From a virus, in IMG/VR virus record IMGVR_UViG_3300031576_000018, positions 1 to 64,000 of that record: a stretch of DNA of 64,000 nucleotides. One strand, 5' to 3'. The translations under genes and the position numbers were made by a program. The notes beneath the pieces were generated by a model. The model ran no database searches. It saw only the letters and a list, made by a program, of their open reading frames with translations, and was not told the origin of the DNA. This document shows positions 7,671 through 16,837 of this stretch, in pieces. The first letter of the stretch is position 1. Each line of letters starts with the position of its first letter.

Positions 7671-8183
7671 ATGACTACAAAAGTATTTTTATCGTATTTT
7701 GAGCTTAGGCTCATTACTTTCTCTAGAGATATAGACGCAGACCTGTTAAGTAATTTAATTTTTTTAACCAGTTTAACTTCAGATTTTAGTAAATATGTTG
7801 TAGAGGTGTTAAACAGCGAAAAAATAAAGTATGGTTGGGTACGAATAAATCATAAACTGTTAACTGAGCTTTTAGTTACCCGCAGGGCATCAAAAACAGT
7901 TACAAACGCTCTTAACCGTCTTGTCAAGTTGGGTTTAATTAACATTAGAACGAATAAAAATAAAACAGATAAGACAAGACGGTTTAGGGTAAAATTAACT
8001 GAAGTCTCTAGACATCTTCATGCTGTTAACCTACAGGATTCCCAATTTTTTGATTTACCCAATTTATTAGAGAAACAGAAAAAAGAGTCAAAAGAGAATA
8101 AAGAGCTTTATCTTGATGCGTGTTCTTGCTTTTTCACAGGAATGTATACTCAGGATAGGGAGTACACATATGATGTTATCTAG
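7671..8183 (+). CDS. winged-helix DNA-binding protein
   Basis: 170 residues. It has a helical N-terminus and a winged-helix-like segment around residues 55-115 (RINHKLLTELLVTRRASKTV, then NRLVKLGLINIRT and a basic wing NKNKTDKTRR). It resembles the first domain of the preceding gene but lacks the C-terminal domain. CTAGGAG lies seven bases before the ATG, 20 bases after the initiator, so both share the 6605 promoter. Likely a DNA-binding regulator or initiator accessory. Confidence 0.6.
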   Translation: MTTKVFLSYFELRLITFSRDIDADLLSNLIFLTSLTSDFSKYVVEVLNSEKIKYGWVRINHKLLTELLVTRRASKTVTNALNRLVKLGLINIRTNKNKTDKTRRFRVKLTEVSRHLHAVNLQDSQFFDLPNLLEKQKKESKENKELYLDACSCFFTGMYTQDREYTYDVI

Positions 8184-8206
8184 TTTTTTAGTTCCAAACT
8201 TAAAGG

Positions 8207-8215
8207 TGATATACT
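8207..8215 (+). promoter_or_regulatory. extended -10 promoter, leaderless start
   Basis: TGATATACT: TG at 8207-8208 and TATACT at 8210-8215. The ATG at 8222 begins six bases after the hexamer, the expected transcript start. Only a weak -35 (TTTAGT, 8187-8192) is visible. It is the only promoter-like sequence seen at the head of the structural operon. Confidence 0.6.
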
Positions 8216-8221
8216 TTTGTT

Positions 8222-8542
8222 ATGGAAAGATTTAAACTTCTCTTTGAGCCTTCTTTGAGCCTACCTGTTGGTGGAAAGCTTACTTTAGCTTTCCCAGTTA
8301 AACACCAACTGCCAGGTGATTTAGGCTATGCCATAACCTCTTCCAGCTTTAGGTTACTATCTTCTTCTGGGGTAGAAACCATTGCATTAACAGCGGGTTT
8401 AAGCTTACAACCTACAGTTGCAGGTTTTACACTAAACTTAACTGCTGTAGCCGCGGGGCAGTACACTTTAGTTGTTAACGTAATTCTGTCTACACAGGAC
8501 GTACTTGTAGCAGAGCAATCACTTTTCTTAGGTGGTAACTAA
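8222..8542 (+). CDS. hypothetical beta-rich protein
   Basis: 106 residues with regular hydrophobic/polar alternation and a pattern seen in Ig-like or other beta-sandwich domains (TVAGFTLNLTAVAAGQYTLVV). It has no membrane segment. It immediately precedes the portal gene, with the stop and next start overlapping (TAATG), so it is probably a minor structural component; the family is not recognised. The nearest purine-rich sequence is too far upstream to be an ordinary ribosome site, consistent with leaderless translation. Confidence 0.6.
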   Translation: MERFKLLFEPSLSLPVGGKLTLAFPVKHQLPGDLGYAITSSSFRLLSSSGVETIALTAGLSLQPTVAGFTLNLTAVAAGQYTLVVNVILSTQDVLVAEQSLFLGGN

Positions 8543-10020
8543 TGGGTTTAGTATCAGATTTTGGAAGGCAGTTCTCAATTTATGCGAAAACTTTGTTTCC
8601 TTCCACAGGTAGTACAGATGTTCTTCCGACCGTAGCCCCAGAGGACGCAGAGCGTTTTTCTCGTTACAGCCTTTTTTGGCGTTTTTACATGGGTCAACAT
8701 TGGGAGAATCCGACAAGACCTGATGGAGAGCCGTACTTAACCGCCAATTATCTACAAGCCTTTGTAGACATTGGAACCTATTATCTGATGAATAAACCTT
8801 GGCAGTTAGTCAATACCGATAAAGATTACTCAGATGAGAAAATACCCTATCTAGATGAGATTTGGAAAAACAATAAGAAGCCAGTTTATTCAATAGAGAA
8901 GGCACAAATGGGCGGGGTAACAGGGGATGCGTTTACTCTCATTATGCCTGACCCACTCACAAATCTGCCTAAAAGCTATCTAGTACCTTCTTCGTTCGTT
9001 TTACCGGTCTGGCATCCAACCGAGAGGGGTGTACTTGTTTCTGGTATAGTGCAATTTCCGCTGAAAATGTCTTCAGCGGGTTCTACTGACGTGATGACCG
9101 TAACTGTGGATTCTATGCGTATTGACCAGTATGTTAACGGTGAACTTGTTAATTCAATTGATCACCGCTTAGGTGAACCCCCTCTCATTCTCACCAGAAA
9201 TAAACTTTTATCCTGTTCAAACAGTGGGGTGTCAGACCTTCAACCGGTTATCGACGTGCAAAGGCAGTTTAACCGTAAATTTACAGACATCGGTGATATT
9301 ATTAATCACCATGCTGCTCCCATTACCATCGTCTACGGCACAAAGCTAAAAAACTTAGAGCGGGGTGCTAATAAAGTGTGGGGAGGTTTGCCTTCTCACA
9401 AAGAAGCCAAGGTAGAGAACCTTAACTCTCTAGGTGATTTAAAAGCTGGGACAGAGCATTTAATGTTTATTCAGAAGGTACTCCATCAATTATCTTTCTG
9501 CCCAGAGATTGCCTTAGGTAAAGAGATGGACATTTCCAACACTTCAGCTCTGGCGATACAGCTTTTATTTGGTCCTCTTCTTTTAGTGACGGAAGCCAAA
9601 CACCATTCTTACGGTCAAGGTTTTATGGACGAGAATCGTATTCATTTAAAATGGGGCATCCGGCTAGGGCTTATAACAGCCCCAAGTACACAAAAGGAAC
9701 TTAACAAGTTCTACAGGGCTCCTGTGAAGTTTGGGGTGGCTCTTCCAAGGGACGACATGTTAAACCTTAACAAAGTAATCAACCGTGCTAAAAACGCATT
9801 AATAACTCCTGAGGAGATGTTTGAGGAGTTGGGCGTAACTAATATTGAAGAATATTGGAATGATATTATGTCTTCTATTGATGAAGGAACGTACCCTGCA
9901 ATGTTACTTACCGCTCAAGAAAAGTTAACTAATTTGGGCGGTGTAATGAGAGATGGGGCGACAAATGAACAAATAGACGATATGATAGTTAAAGAATCTA
10001 ATTCAAGTGGAGGAAAGTAA
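8542..10020 (+). CDS. portal protein
   Basis: 492 residues, the usual size for SPP1 gp6/HK97-type portals. Recognisable parts are the N-terminal region (LFWRFYMGQHWENPTRPDGE, then YLMNKPW), the wing strands around 150-220, the long stem/crown region (DLQPVIDVQRQFNRKFTDIG) and a helical C-terminus. It forms the dodecameric ring at the capsid vertex through which terminase drives DNA. The position between terminase and scaffold/capsid genes supports the call. AGGTGG precedes the ATG, which overlaps the upstream stop by one base. Confidence 0.85.
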   Translation: MGLVSDFGRQFSIYAKTLFPSTGSTDVLPTVAPEDAERFSRYSLFWRFYMGQHWENPTRPDGEPYLTANYLQAFVDIGTYYLMNKPWQLVNTDKDYSDEKIPYLDEIWKNNKKPVYSIEKAQMGGVTGDAFTLIMPDPLTNLPKSYLVPSSFVLPVWHPTERGVLVSGIVQFPLKMSSAGSTDVMTVTVDSMRIDQYVNGELVNSIDHRLGEPPLILTRNKLLSCSNSGVSDLQPVIDVQRQFNRKFTDIGDIINHHAAPITIVYGTKLKNLERGANKVWGGLPSHKEAKVENLNSLGDLKAGTEHLMFIQKVLHQLSFCPEIALGKEMDISNTSALAIQLLFGPLLLVTEAKHHSYGQGFMDENRIHLKWGIRLGLITAPSTQKELNKFYRAPVKFGVALPRDDMLNLNKVINRAKNALITPEEMFEELGVTNIEEYWNDIMSSIDEGTYPAMLLTAQEKLTNLGGVMRDGATNEQIDDMIVKESNSSGGK

Positions 10021-10022
10021 TT

Positions 10023-10262
10023 ATGCCTGGACCCGGATATTCTAGTTCACTGAGAACCAACGCACGTATAGGTGGTATGCCTAGCCCTAACTCGTCAACG
10101 TCTCGTATGGACATGGCGAGTGGTTTGGCTATTCAACCTGTAGGACCTAAGAGAATGACACAAGCGGATATGAATAACAGACCCCCAACTATGTTAAATT
10201 CTGCGAATACCTCTCTGGCAGGTTTTATTAAACGCACAGCCATGAAAAATGGTATGCTATAG
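10023..10262 (+). CDS. hypothetical small protein
   Basis: 79 residues, low-complexity, rich in Pro, Ser, Asn and Met with few hydrophobic residues, so probably mostly disordered (MPGPGYSSSLRTNARIGGMP). It starts two bases after the portal stop, with GGAGG about seven bases upstream. It lies between portal and scaffold-like genes, hence probably a minor virion or assembly protein. Confidence 0.6.
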   Translation: MPGPGYSSSLRTNARIGGMPSPNSSTSRMDMASGLAIQPVGPKRMTQADMNNRPPTMLNSANTSLAGFIKRTAMKNGML

Positions 10263-10289
10263 AAAATTAATTTTAAAGAGGATTTACTT

Positions 10290-11546
10290 ATGACTTTAGA
10301 AGAACTTTTAGCCGCTATTAAGGCTTTGCCAAAATCAGAACAAGCAGAATTAACTAAACACTTACCTACTGGTTTAGTTAAAGATCTGACGAAGACTGCA
10401 AAAGCAGAAGTGCAAACAACTTATGAATCGCAACTTGCCGACCTTCAAAAGCAGAACGCACAACTTAGTAAAGAGATAAAGGGACTTCAAAAGTCAGGTC
10501 AATCTGATGCTCAATCTCAATTGGTACAAAACACGTATCAACAAGCTATGGACCAATTGAGTGGACAGTTTAATACTCAATTTCAGCAGTTACAACAGCA
10601 ACTAAAAATGGCTGAGGTAGCGGCTGCTAAATCAGACGTTATCGCTGAATATGGTTTACCACTAACAATGAAAAATCTTATTCACGGTAACTCTCCTGCT
10701 GAACTTCAAGAGGCTGCTTTGTACGCAACTCAATTCCTCAATGAATTTAAACAATCTCAAGAAGTTGAGTTTGCGAAGAAGCATAATATTACACTTGGTG
10801 AGGCACAGGCAGTTATTGCACAGGCACAAGCACCACAACAACAAGCCCAACAACCTCAACAAACTGCTCAAGTGCAAGCTGTAACACAGCAACAACAAGC
10901 CCAACCAGCAGCAGAGCAACAACAAGCAGCTCCTCTAACGGTTGAACAAATACTGGCTCCTTATGCCCAACAACTTCAACAGATGCAACAACATCAACAG
11001 GTGGACACAGCATCTATGGGTTTGTCAGGCGTAGCTCGTAATACGTTGGATGGGAAAAGTAGTAACCCCTATCAACAATCTCAATATTTAGCCCAACAAA
11101 TTCCACAGAGTATGCAAGTTACCAATCACAATATGCAATCTCCTCAACAAGTTCAACAAACGATGCAACTCTTACAGCAAGCCTTGGCAAATAATCAAGC
11201 TGCACAGGTTAGTACTAATTTACAGCCGTTGATGCAAACCCAGTTTCAACAACAACCTCAACAAGCACCTGCTCAGTTTGATCAAGCCCAGTTAATACAA
11301 TTAGCTCAACAATTGCAACAGGCTCAACAACAACCACAAATGCAACAGCAGGTGAATCCCCTAGCGCCTGTTTTGCCGAACAATGTGATACCTTTTAATT
11401 TGGCTCAAAGTCAACAGTCACAACAGGTTAACTCATCACAGCAATTACAACAAATGCCAATGACTGAGTATAATAAGACTAGGCAAAGTCATTTAAGTGC
11501 GTCTAAACAACGTTTAAATGGTTCACCTAAAGCGTATGGTTATTAA
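10290..11546 (+). CDS. Gln-rich scaffold-like protein
   Basis: 418 residues. The N-terminal part (1-110) is helical and coiled-coil-like (ESQLADLQKQNAQLSKEIKG). The rest is extraordinarily Gln-rich, with runs such as QQPQQTAQVQ and LAQQLQQAQQQPQ, ending in a basic tail (SASKQRLNGS). The position between portal and major capsid and the elongated helical composition fit a scaffolding protein that templates prohead assembly. No protease gene or protease motif was seen nearby. AAGAGG precedes the ATG. A tail- or capsid-associated structural role is the alternative. Confidence 0.6.
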   Translation: MTLEELLAAIKALPKSEQAELTKHLPTGLVKDLTKTAKAEVQTTYESQLADLQKQNAQLSKEIKGLQKSGQSDAQSQLVQNTYQQAMDQLSGQFNTQFQQLQQQLKMAEVAAAKSDVIAEYGLPLTMKNLIHGNSPAELQEAALYATQFLNEFKQSQEVEFAKKHNITLGEAQAVIAQAQAPQQQAQQPQQTAQVQAVTQQQQAQPAAEQQQAAPLTVEQILAPYAQQLQQMQQHQQVDTASMGLSGVARNTLDGKSSNPYQQSQYLAQQIPQSMQVTNHNMQSPQQVQQTMQLLQQALANNQAAQVSTNLQPLMQTQFQQQPQQAPAQFDQAQLIQLAQQLQQAQQQPQMQQQVNPLAPVLPNNVIPFNLAQSQQSQQVNSSQQLQQMPMTEYNKTRQSHLSASKQRLNGSPKAYGY

Positions 11547-11584
11547 ATTTAGCTAAAAAAGTTTAAAAAGGAAATTAAAACAGT

Positions 11585-12643
11585 ATGCCTATTATACAAA
11601 GCGGCTTAGTGGGGCTACAGGCTCCCCCAACGTCACCTAATGTAACATCCGCATTGACAGCTCTAGATATTGTTGTTCACTCCAAAGAGCTGCTTTGGCA
11701 GTCATTACCTAGAATGGAGTTTTTGCAATTTGCTGTGCCTCGTCTAGAGCTGGGCGCACAACCAGGACACACCATTCGATTTATTAAGCACCAGAACATT
11801 AATCGTGGTGGTAAGGTTAAGGAATCAGTTCGGCTTGTAACTAAAGATTATGCAATTGGAACGGTCAACGTCACCGTACATGAATTTGCCAATGCTACTT
11901 CTGTAACCGACTTCTTACTTTTATCTAATCCCTATGACCAGATGGAAGCCATGGTCAAACTGCTTTCAGATGACTATGCAAAAGTTGTTGATGAACATTT
12001 TATTGAAGTTATATACCAAACTACACCCACCGTTATGTTTGGTAACGGCACGGTAGCGTCTAGGGCCGCGCTTGTAGCAGGTAATACATTTACTACGGCT
12101 ACAGTTCGCTATGCAGTTACGCTAGCAGCCAAAAAACTCATTCCCATGTTCACACAGCCCCGTATGGACGGTGGAGGAATGACCTCGTTTTATATCTGCT
12201 TTGTAACACAAGAGCAGTGTAAGACTTTGATGGAAGACTCAGCCTGGACAGATGCCTCATTATATGCTGGTGCTGTTCAAATATTTACCGGAGAAGTCGG
12301 CATGTACTACGGTGTTAGGTTTATTAAAACCACTCAAACGCCTATTATAAAAGCTGCGACTGGAAATATTATCGTTAGTGGCTATGATTTAACTTCCAAC
12401 AAACCCCTAGAGTTCCCTGCTGGATTTAGTGTAGCTGCTCATGCCACGCTCGATGTCCATGCCGCCTGTCTCTTTGGAGACTATGTTTATGCAATCGCTG
12501 AAGGTATGCCTGTTGGTATTTACACCAACGGTATCTTAGACTTTGGTAGAGAGCATGACTTGGCTTGGCGCTCAGTTATGGGGGCTGCTCTATTAAATAA
12601 TGACCGAATTATAGTAATAGAAACGGCACAAACAACAATTTAA
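11585..12643 (+). CDS. major capsid protein (N4-gp56-like)
   Basis: 352 residues. The N-terminal and central sequence resembles the N4-gp56 family of HK97-fold capsids: an early block ending PGHTIRFIKHQNINRGGKV, then a strand-rich E-loop region, a helical section (DDYAKVVDEHFIEVIYQ), and a C-terminal block with YAIAEGMPVGIYT. It makes the icosahedral shell. The gene follows the scaffold-like gene with a 38-base gap carrying an AAGGAA-type ribosome site. The family call rests on recalled patterns; the functional call is firmer because of position and size. Confidence 0.8.
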   Translation: MPIIQSGLVGLQAPPTSPNVTSALTALDIVVHSKELLWQSLPRMEFLQFAVPRLELGAQPGHTIRFIKHQNINRGGKVKESVRLVTKDYAIGTVNVTVHEFANATSVTDFLLLSNPYDQMEAMVKLLSDDYAKVVDEHFIEVIYQTTPTVMFGNGTVASRAALVAGNTFTTATVRYAVTLAAKKLIPMFTQPRMDGGGMTSFYICFVTQEQCKTLMEDSAWTDASLYAGAVQIFTGEVGMYYGVRFIKTTQTPIIKAATGNIIVSGYDLTSNKPLEFPAGFSVAAHATLDVHAACLFGDYVYAIAEGMPVGIYTNGILDFGREHDLAWRSVMGAALLNNDRIIVIETAQTTI

Positions 12644-12667
12644 TAATTAGTTAAGAAGGAAATACCG

Positions 12668-13282
12668 ATGTCCAGAAAAACCAGAAGTTTAGTAACTAAT
12701 CACTCTCCGGTAACGGGGTTGGAACAAGTGATCGCTGAGAATGAGGATAAGACGAGGGAAGCCTTGGCAGAAGCCTTTGAACAGCAGTCTACTTCTTCCG
12801 CAGCAAGAAAGCAGTTTCCAACACCGGAGGCGGCTATGCAGAGTGCAGAGGAAAAGTTGTCAGATGACCTGCCAGCTATTTTTACTGATTCTGATTTGAT
12901 ACAAGAAGAGTCTGGTCTGGTATCGGAATTTCCTCCTCCTGACGAAATGGATGCGAGACACCTCAAAGCCTATATCGAAGAACTTCACGCTAAACTTAAT
13001 GAAACCAATGAAGAGCTTAAAGCTGAAAAAACAAAGAAGTTAATGGAAGCTAACAAAGCCCTTTATGCTGATTTCATTGCCCAAGAAGATCAGGTTATGT
13101 CTATTGTTAGCACACAACAAGGTTTTCATGTCTGGGGTAATAAGAGTATTAAGTTTGAGCAAAACAAAGTTTATCACAACGTACCCGAACCTATGGCTAT
13201 GCGTTTGATTAAAGGGGATGCTGCTCTACCCTACGGTCAGGCGATTGGAATGACAAGACGTATAGGTGCGGGAGTAGGCTAA
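12668..13282 (+). CDS. hypothetical virion-associated protein
   Basis: 204 residues. The first 100 are acidic and probably disordered, then a coiled coil (about 105-135; AYIEELHAKLNETNEELKAE), then a compact C-terminal domain (FHVWGNKSIKFEQNKVYHNV). The C-terminal block looks like the short beta domains found in capsid- or tail-associated proteins downstream of capsid genes. AAGGAA is nine bases before the ATG. Decoration or head-completion are plausible roles; no family was recognised. Confidence 0.6.
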   Translation: MSRKTRSLVTNHSPVTGLEQVIAENEDKTREALAEAFEQQSTSSAARKQFPTPEAAMQSAEEKLSDDLPAIFTDSDLIQEESGLVSEFPPPDEMDARHLKAYIEELHAKLNETNEELKAEKTKKLMEANKALYADFIAQEDQVMSIVSTQQGFHVWGNKSIKFEQNKVYHNVPEPMAMRLIKGDAALPYGQAIGMTRRIGAGVG

Positions 13283-13915
13283 GTGCTAACCTTTGATTTG
13301 GTTAAAAGTTTTGTAGATGGGCTAACAGGTACAGACGTACCGGCGGCTCAAATAAATCTTTTAATTCAGAATCATTCTAAAGAGGTGGTAGATAACTTAG
13401 CTTTAGACGGTAGGAACTTAGGACCTACGATGACGCTCTTTAAACTAGCTAAGGAACCGATTCAAGACAACTCCCTTACACTCTATCGAAATGACGATCC
13501 TCAATTTATTATTGACCCTCTTAACGTAATTCCTGTTATTGTGTACGATCATACAACAGGTTTACCGGCTATACCAGCTAACCAAGCTGGTTTAGACGCA
13601 GGGGGTAATGTTTTAAGACTAGCCGAGTTATTCGATTCCACAACGGAGTACATTATTGCCCAGTACTATGCGGTTGATTTAAACGCCATAGAAACAGACG
13701 TTCTATTCAAGTTAGGTATCCACAATCGAATAACCAAGGAAGACCGCTCAAATGTCAAAATAACGAGGATGAGCCATATTGATATGCTGGTGGCAAAAGG
13801 TAAAATCGCTCAATCTCAATTATCTACCGGCTCAGAAGTGGAAGTACAAACCGCTACAAGGGAATCGCTAGGACGTACATTTGGCATAAGAGGTACGGAT
13901 GGCAACAGTTGGTAA
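13283..13915 (+). CDS. probable head-tail connector
   Basis: 210 residues, beginning with GTG directly after the previous stop. The helical N-terminus (VKSFVDGLTGTDVPAAQINLL) and the place straight after the capsid block match gp6/gp15-type adaptor proteins that bind beneath the portal, but sequence similarity is not strong enough to name a family. The middle region is strand-rich. It overlaps the next gene by 17 bases. Confidence 0.6.
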   Translation: MLTFDLVKSFVDGLTGTDVPAAQINLLIQNHSKEVVDNLALDGRNLGPTMTLFKLAKEPIQDNSLTLYRNDDPQFIIDPLNVIPVIVYDHTTGLPAIPANQAGLDAGGNVLRLAELFDSTTEYIIAQYYAVDLNAIETDVLFKLGIHNRITKEDRSNVKITRMSHIDMLVAKGKIAQSQLSTGSEVEVQTATRESLGRTFGIRGTDGNSW

Positions 13916-14336
13916 TCCATGGGCGCAAGGTAGATGGCAAGATTTTTCAGATATCCTAGACAATCCAGAAGAAAATTTCAGGTATTCAATTTATCGTCCC
14001 TTTTCTACTTACGATGAAACCAGAGCTGCAATAGAGCGCACTGTTACGGTTGTCACGGCAGAAGTTGGTATGTGGATATATCCCCAAGAACTAATTAAGA
14101 TTCAAACTCATGATGGAAAGATAGTTAACACGGATGTTATTTTCTTGGTTAAACCCAGGGTAGATGTTTTGCAGAACGACTATATCGAGCGTTTAGGTAG
14201 GGATAGAATCCTTTATCGTGTAGGTGGAATTAACGACCTGCTCTCTCACAAAGAACTTTTTTGTTATCGACCTGACCAAGATTTCCAAGGCTTAGATAAC
14301 TCCGTAGGCACAGAAATAAACGCCTTTGTCATATAA
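13899..14336 (+). CDS. probable head-closure (stopper) protein
   Basis: 145 residues, beta-rich (VTVVTAEVGMWIYPQELIKI, then RILYRVGGINDL). Its order as second gene after the capsid block and its size fit head-closure proteins that plug the portal channel. It starts inside the previous gene and its stop overlaps the next start (TAATG). Assigned mainly from position. Confidence 0.55.
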   Translation: MATVGNPWAQGRWQDFSDILDNPEENFRYSIYRPFSTYDETRAAIERTVTVVTAEVGMWIYPQELIKIQTHDGKIVNTDVIFLVKPRVDVLQNDYIERLGRDRILYRVGGINDLLSHKELFCYRPDQDFQGLDNSVGTEINAFVI

Positions 14337-15115
14337 TGGCAAAACCTAAGCGATTTGGAATAAGTATCGACCCTGATATTACCAAAGAGGCTGTTAAAGA
14401 AATTGAACGTGTTGCTAAAAAAAGTTTTCGAGAAGATTTATTGAAAAAACTCGCTAAAAGTCAGAAGGAAATATTAGACAACGTAGGAGAAGCAGCTATA
14501 CAATCTATTTCTGACGGAGGTACAAAAGTCATCATCGATCCTGAAACACCTGCTAGTGACTTTAGAGTGTACAACGAACCTGCTGGGGCTAGAAGATTTT
14601 CTGATTTAACGGGAGAATCCGCCAAAGCTATTCGGTATCGAGTAGCAGCACAAAGAGGGGCTATAGGCAGGTTTTCTACTAGCCTTACTTTAACGTGGGG
14701 ACCAGTGATAGTTGACGTGGGTTTTGTACACAACAGAGTGAAGAGAGCCGAAGGAGGTATAGAGGGGACGGGGAAAAAGTTAGTGAGGAAAAGGCAATTG
14801 TCTGGTTCAGAGGATAAAGTTAGGATGCTTGAGGAAGGCAGCACTTTTCATCAAGTTAGCAAAAGCCCGTTTGTAGATTTAGAAGGTGTTACGCACGCTA
14901 GGGGTTTTTATCCGTTAGAGGGGTTTGTAAAACACAACCAAGACCCAGTAACTGAAGCCTTTTTTAATGAGGTTAACAAAAATATTTTCGATGTACTCGA
15001 TAAATTAGAAGAGCAATTCAGAGCAAGTAAATCTTCTAAAAGCGTCAAGAAGCCTTCAAGAGGGCGCACTACTATAAAAGGTACACAAAAGAAAGCGGGT
15101 ATGGGTACAAAATAA
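14336..15115 (+). CDS. probable tail-completion/neck protein
   Basis: 259 residues. It has a long basic amphipathic N-terminal helix region (EIERVAKKSFREDLLKKLAK), a middle with RYRVAAQRGAIGRFSTSLTL, and a basic tail (SSKSVKKPSRGRTTIKGT). The order (connector, stopper, this gene, terminator-like gene, tail tube) is where HK97 gp10-type neck proteins lie. It is coupled at both ends by one-base overlaps. No family motif was recognised. Confidence 0.5.
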   Translation: MAKPKRFGISIDPDITKEAVKEIERVAKKSFREDLLKKLAKSQKEILDNVGEAAIQSISDGGTKVIIDPETPASDFRVYNEPAGARRFSDLTGESAKAIRYRVAAQRGAIGRFSTSLTLTWGPVIVDVGFVHNRVKRAEGGIEGTGKKLVRKRQLSGSEDKVRMLEEGSTFHQVSKSPFVDLEGVTHARGFYPLEGFVKHNQDPVTEAFFNEVNKNIFDVLDKLEEQFRASKSSKSVKKPSRGRTTIKGTQKKAGMGTK

Positions 15116-15573
15116 TGGACAACGTAGTCAAAGAGTTATTTAAAACGATTACCAATAAAATTATCACTGATGGCGAAGAAGTAAATTCCCTACTTTCTTT
15201 AGTTGACTCGGCTCAATTTCACAATCCTAAATTTTTTACACAGTTTGATGCCAAGGAAGTTTATACGCAAAACTTACCTCGTTTAACTTATAGAGGTGTG
15301 TCAGAGCCTAGCGTTGGGGATAAGCATTCTTTATTATTCTTTGCCAATATCTATTCTAAAGATTATAATCTAAATGGGGCTATTGGTTTAAGACTCGACT
15401 ACTTACTGATTAAACCGTACGTAGAAAGAAACTTGAGACTTAAGAGAATGTTTCCTCTCTTAAGTAATATAGGAAAAATTTCGAGAGCTGAATCAGATAA
15501 AGAAGCCTATTACCAGGAAACGCACGAACGTGTAATAAAATATAGAATACTGTTTGTAGAGAAAGGAGCCTAA
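15115..15573 (+). CDS. probable tail terminator protein
   Basis: 152 residues, mixed alpha/beta, starting with an amphipathic helix (VVKELFKTITNKIITDGEEV) and ending in a strand that packs against the helices (VIKYRILFVEKGA). It lies directly before the tail tube gene, the standard place of the tail terminator that caps the tube and joins it to the head. Assigned by position and size. Confidence 0.55.
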   Translation: MDNVVKELFKTITNKIITDGEEVNSLLSLVDSAQFHNPKFFTQFDAKEVYTQNLPRLTYRGVSEPSVGDKHSLLFFANIYSKDYNLNGAIGLRLDYLLIKPYVERNLRLKRMFPLLSNIGKISRAESDKEAYYQETHERVIKYRILFVEKGA

Positions 15574-15574
15574 A

Positions 15575-16774
15575 ATGGCTAGCCCTACTGTTAGAAAAAT
15601 GACCAATATTGTTGGTGCGCTTCCTATAGGTTCAACAAGTGTATCTGTTACAGATTCAACAGAACTAGATTTAAACGCCTCTTTGGACTTTGGGGCATAT
15701 AATGGAAACGCCGTTGCTGTAGGGGATATCATTCAGCTTGTTAACCCAGCAGATCCTGGCGGTGTTAGAAATAGATTTCGAGTGGATGTCATTACACCCG
15801 GCGGTGTAGGTGCTCCAGATATTATCACTTTTGATACAACCGGACCCACTCTCACCTCGACCAGCGTTGTCTATCCAGACGGTTCAATCGTAGAGAGGCT
15901 GTCAGCAAAGCAAAACAACGCGGCTTGGACAGCACAAGCAGATGCCATAGTTGAACCAGGAACCTTGATAGAGGGTTTACATTATCAATTTAATCACGGC
16001 TCTGGATTAGTTCGTTTTACCGATGCCTTTATCGCCACAGGCTCTTTATGGAGTGTCTTGTTTGACTATAAATCAGCTTCAGGTAGAGAAGTTAACTTAG
16101 GTAAACGTCAACCCAACTTAGAGTTCCAAGTGAGATTAGAGCATTACTTCCCAGGTGTTGGTGCAAGCGGAAACAGAAAATTAATTACCACACTGCATAA
16201 GTGTGAGGTTACTCCTGAAAACCCAAACATGGACTTCAACGCAGACGATTGGATAGCACCAGAATTTACTATTGCCTGTTTAGAGTCTTCAGACCCTGCC
16301 CATGTTAACAACCCATTTGGTAAGGTTTTTGTTGAAAATAATCCAGTTAACTTGCTACCTTACTCTCAGTACAACACCGAGAACTATTCAGTCGGTGTAT
16401 TTGATATGTTCCTTACCCCGCTAAGTGCTGCGACAGCCATTGCCCGCAACTTACCACAAACTGGTTTCTATGTTGGTAACGTAGTCACAGGCGGTATTGA
16501 AGCGGTTAACGAGTTCTTAGACCACTTCAGGGGCGTTCCTAAGAAACGTGATAAACGGATTCTTATCCAACAAGAGTTTAATGTTAACGCAACCATAGAC
16601 GAATTGACTGCGGTTAACTTAGCCATTCTCTTTAATGGGGACATTACCGATTTAAGCTCCTTAACTCCTGTCAACGCACAAGGCACCGTAACTGTTCCAC
16701 CTGACCAGTTTGTACCAGGTGACTATGTGTATGTATGGGTTCCACTAGGCTATATTTTTATCAACCCAAGTTAA
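15575..16774 (+). CDS. major tail tube protein
   Basis: 399 residues, nearly all beta, with many strand-turn patterns (NKLITT-like stretches, SVLFDYKSASGREVN, GTVTVPPDQFVPGDY). The position before the chaperones and tape measure is that of the tail tube subunit that polymerises as stacked hexamers. It is long for a tube protein, so an extra decorating domain is likely; the N-terminal segment GALPIGSTSVSVTD and the following ~100 residues look like a separate beta domain. AAAGGAG precedes the ATG. A terminator follows 20 bases after the stop. Confidence 0.75.
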   Translation: MASPTVRKMTNIVGALPIGSTSVSVTDSTELDLNASLDFGAYNGNAVAVGDIIQLVNPADPGGVRNRFRVDVITPGGVGAPDIITFDTTGPTLTSTSVVYPDGSIVERLSAKQNNAAWTAQADAIVEPGTLIEGLHYQFNHGSGLVRFTDAFIATGSLWSVLFDYKSASGREVNLGKRQPNLEFQVRLEHYFPGVGASGNRKLITTLHKCEVTPENPNMDFNADDWIAPEFTIACLESSDPAHVNNPFGKVFVENNPVNLLPYSQYNTENYSVGVFDMFLTPLSAATAIARNLPQTGFYVGNVVTGGIEAVNEFLDHFRGVPKKRDKRILIQQEFNVNATIDELTAVNLAILFNGDITDLSSLTPVNAQGTVTVPPDQFVPGDYVYVWVPLGYIFINPS

Positions 16775-16793
16775 AGGGCTAGATCTTTATGTA

Positions 16794-16822
16794 CGGGCGG
16801 TAATAACACCGCCTGTTTTTTT
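16794..16822 (+). terminator. terminator after the tail tube gene
   Basis: Arms CGGGCGGT and ACCGCCTG pair over 8 bp (one G-T) around AATAAC, followed by seven Ts. The next ribosome site (AGGAGG) begins almost at once. It probably attenuates rather than fully ends late transcription, because no complete promoter was seen before the next gene. Confidence 0.85.
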
Positions 16823-16837
16823 AGGAGGTTACTATAC

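Noticed and set aside
10255-10263. Extended -10-like TGCTATAGA before the scaffold-like gene
   Set aside because: It overlaps the end of a gene, has no -35 and only a partial -10 match.
15575-16774. Reading the tail tube gene as a sheath protein, implying a myovirus
   Set aside because: Only one tube-like gene is present, no second large tail polymer gene follows, and a frameshifted chaperone pair with a long tape measure fits a siphovirus.
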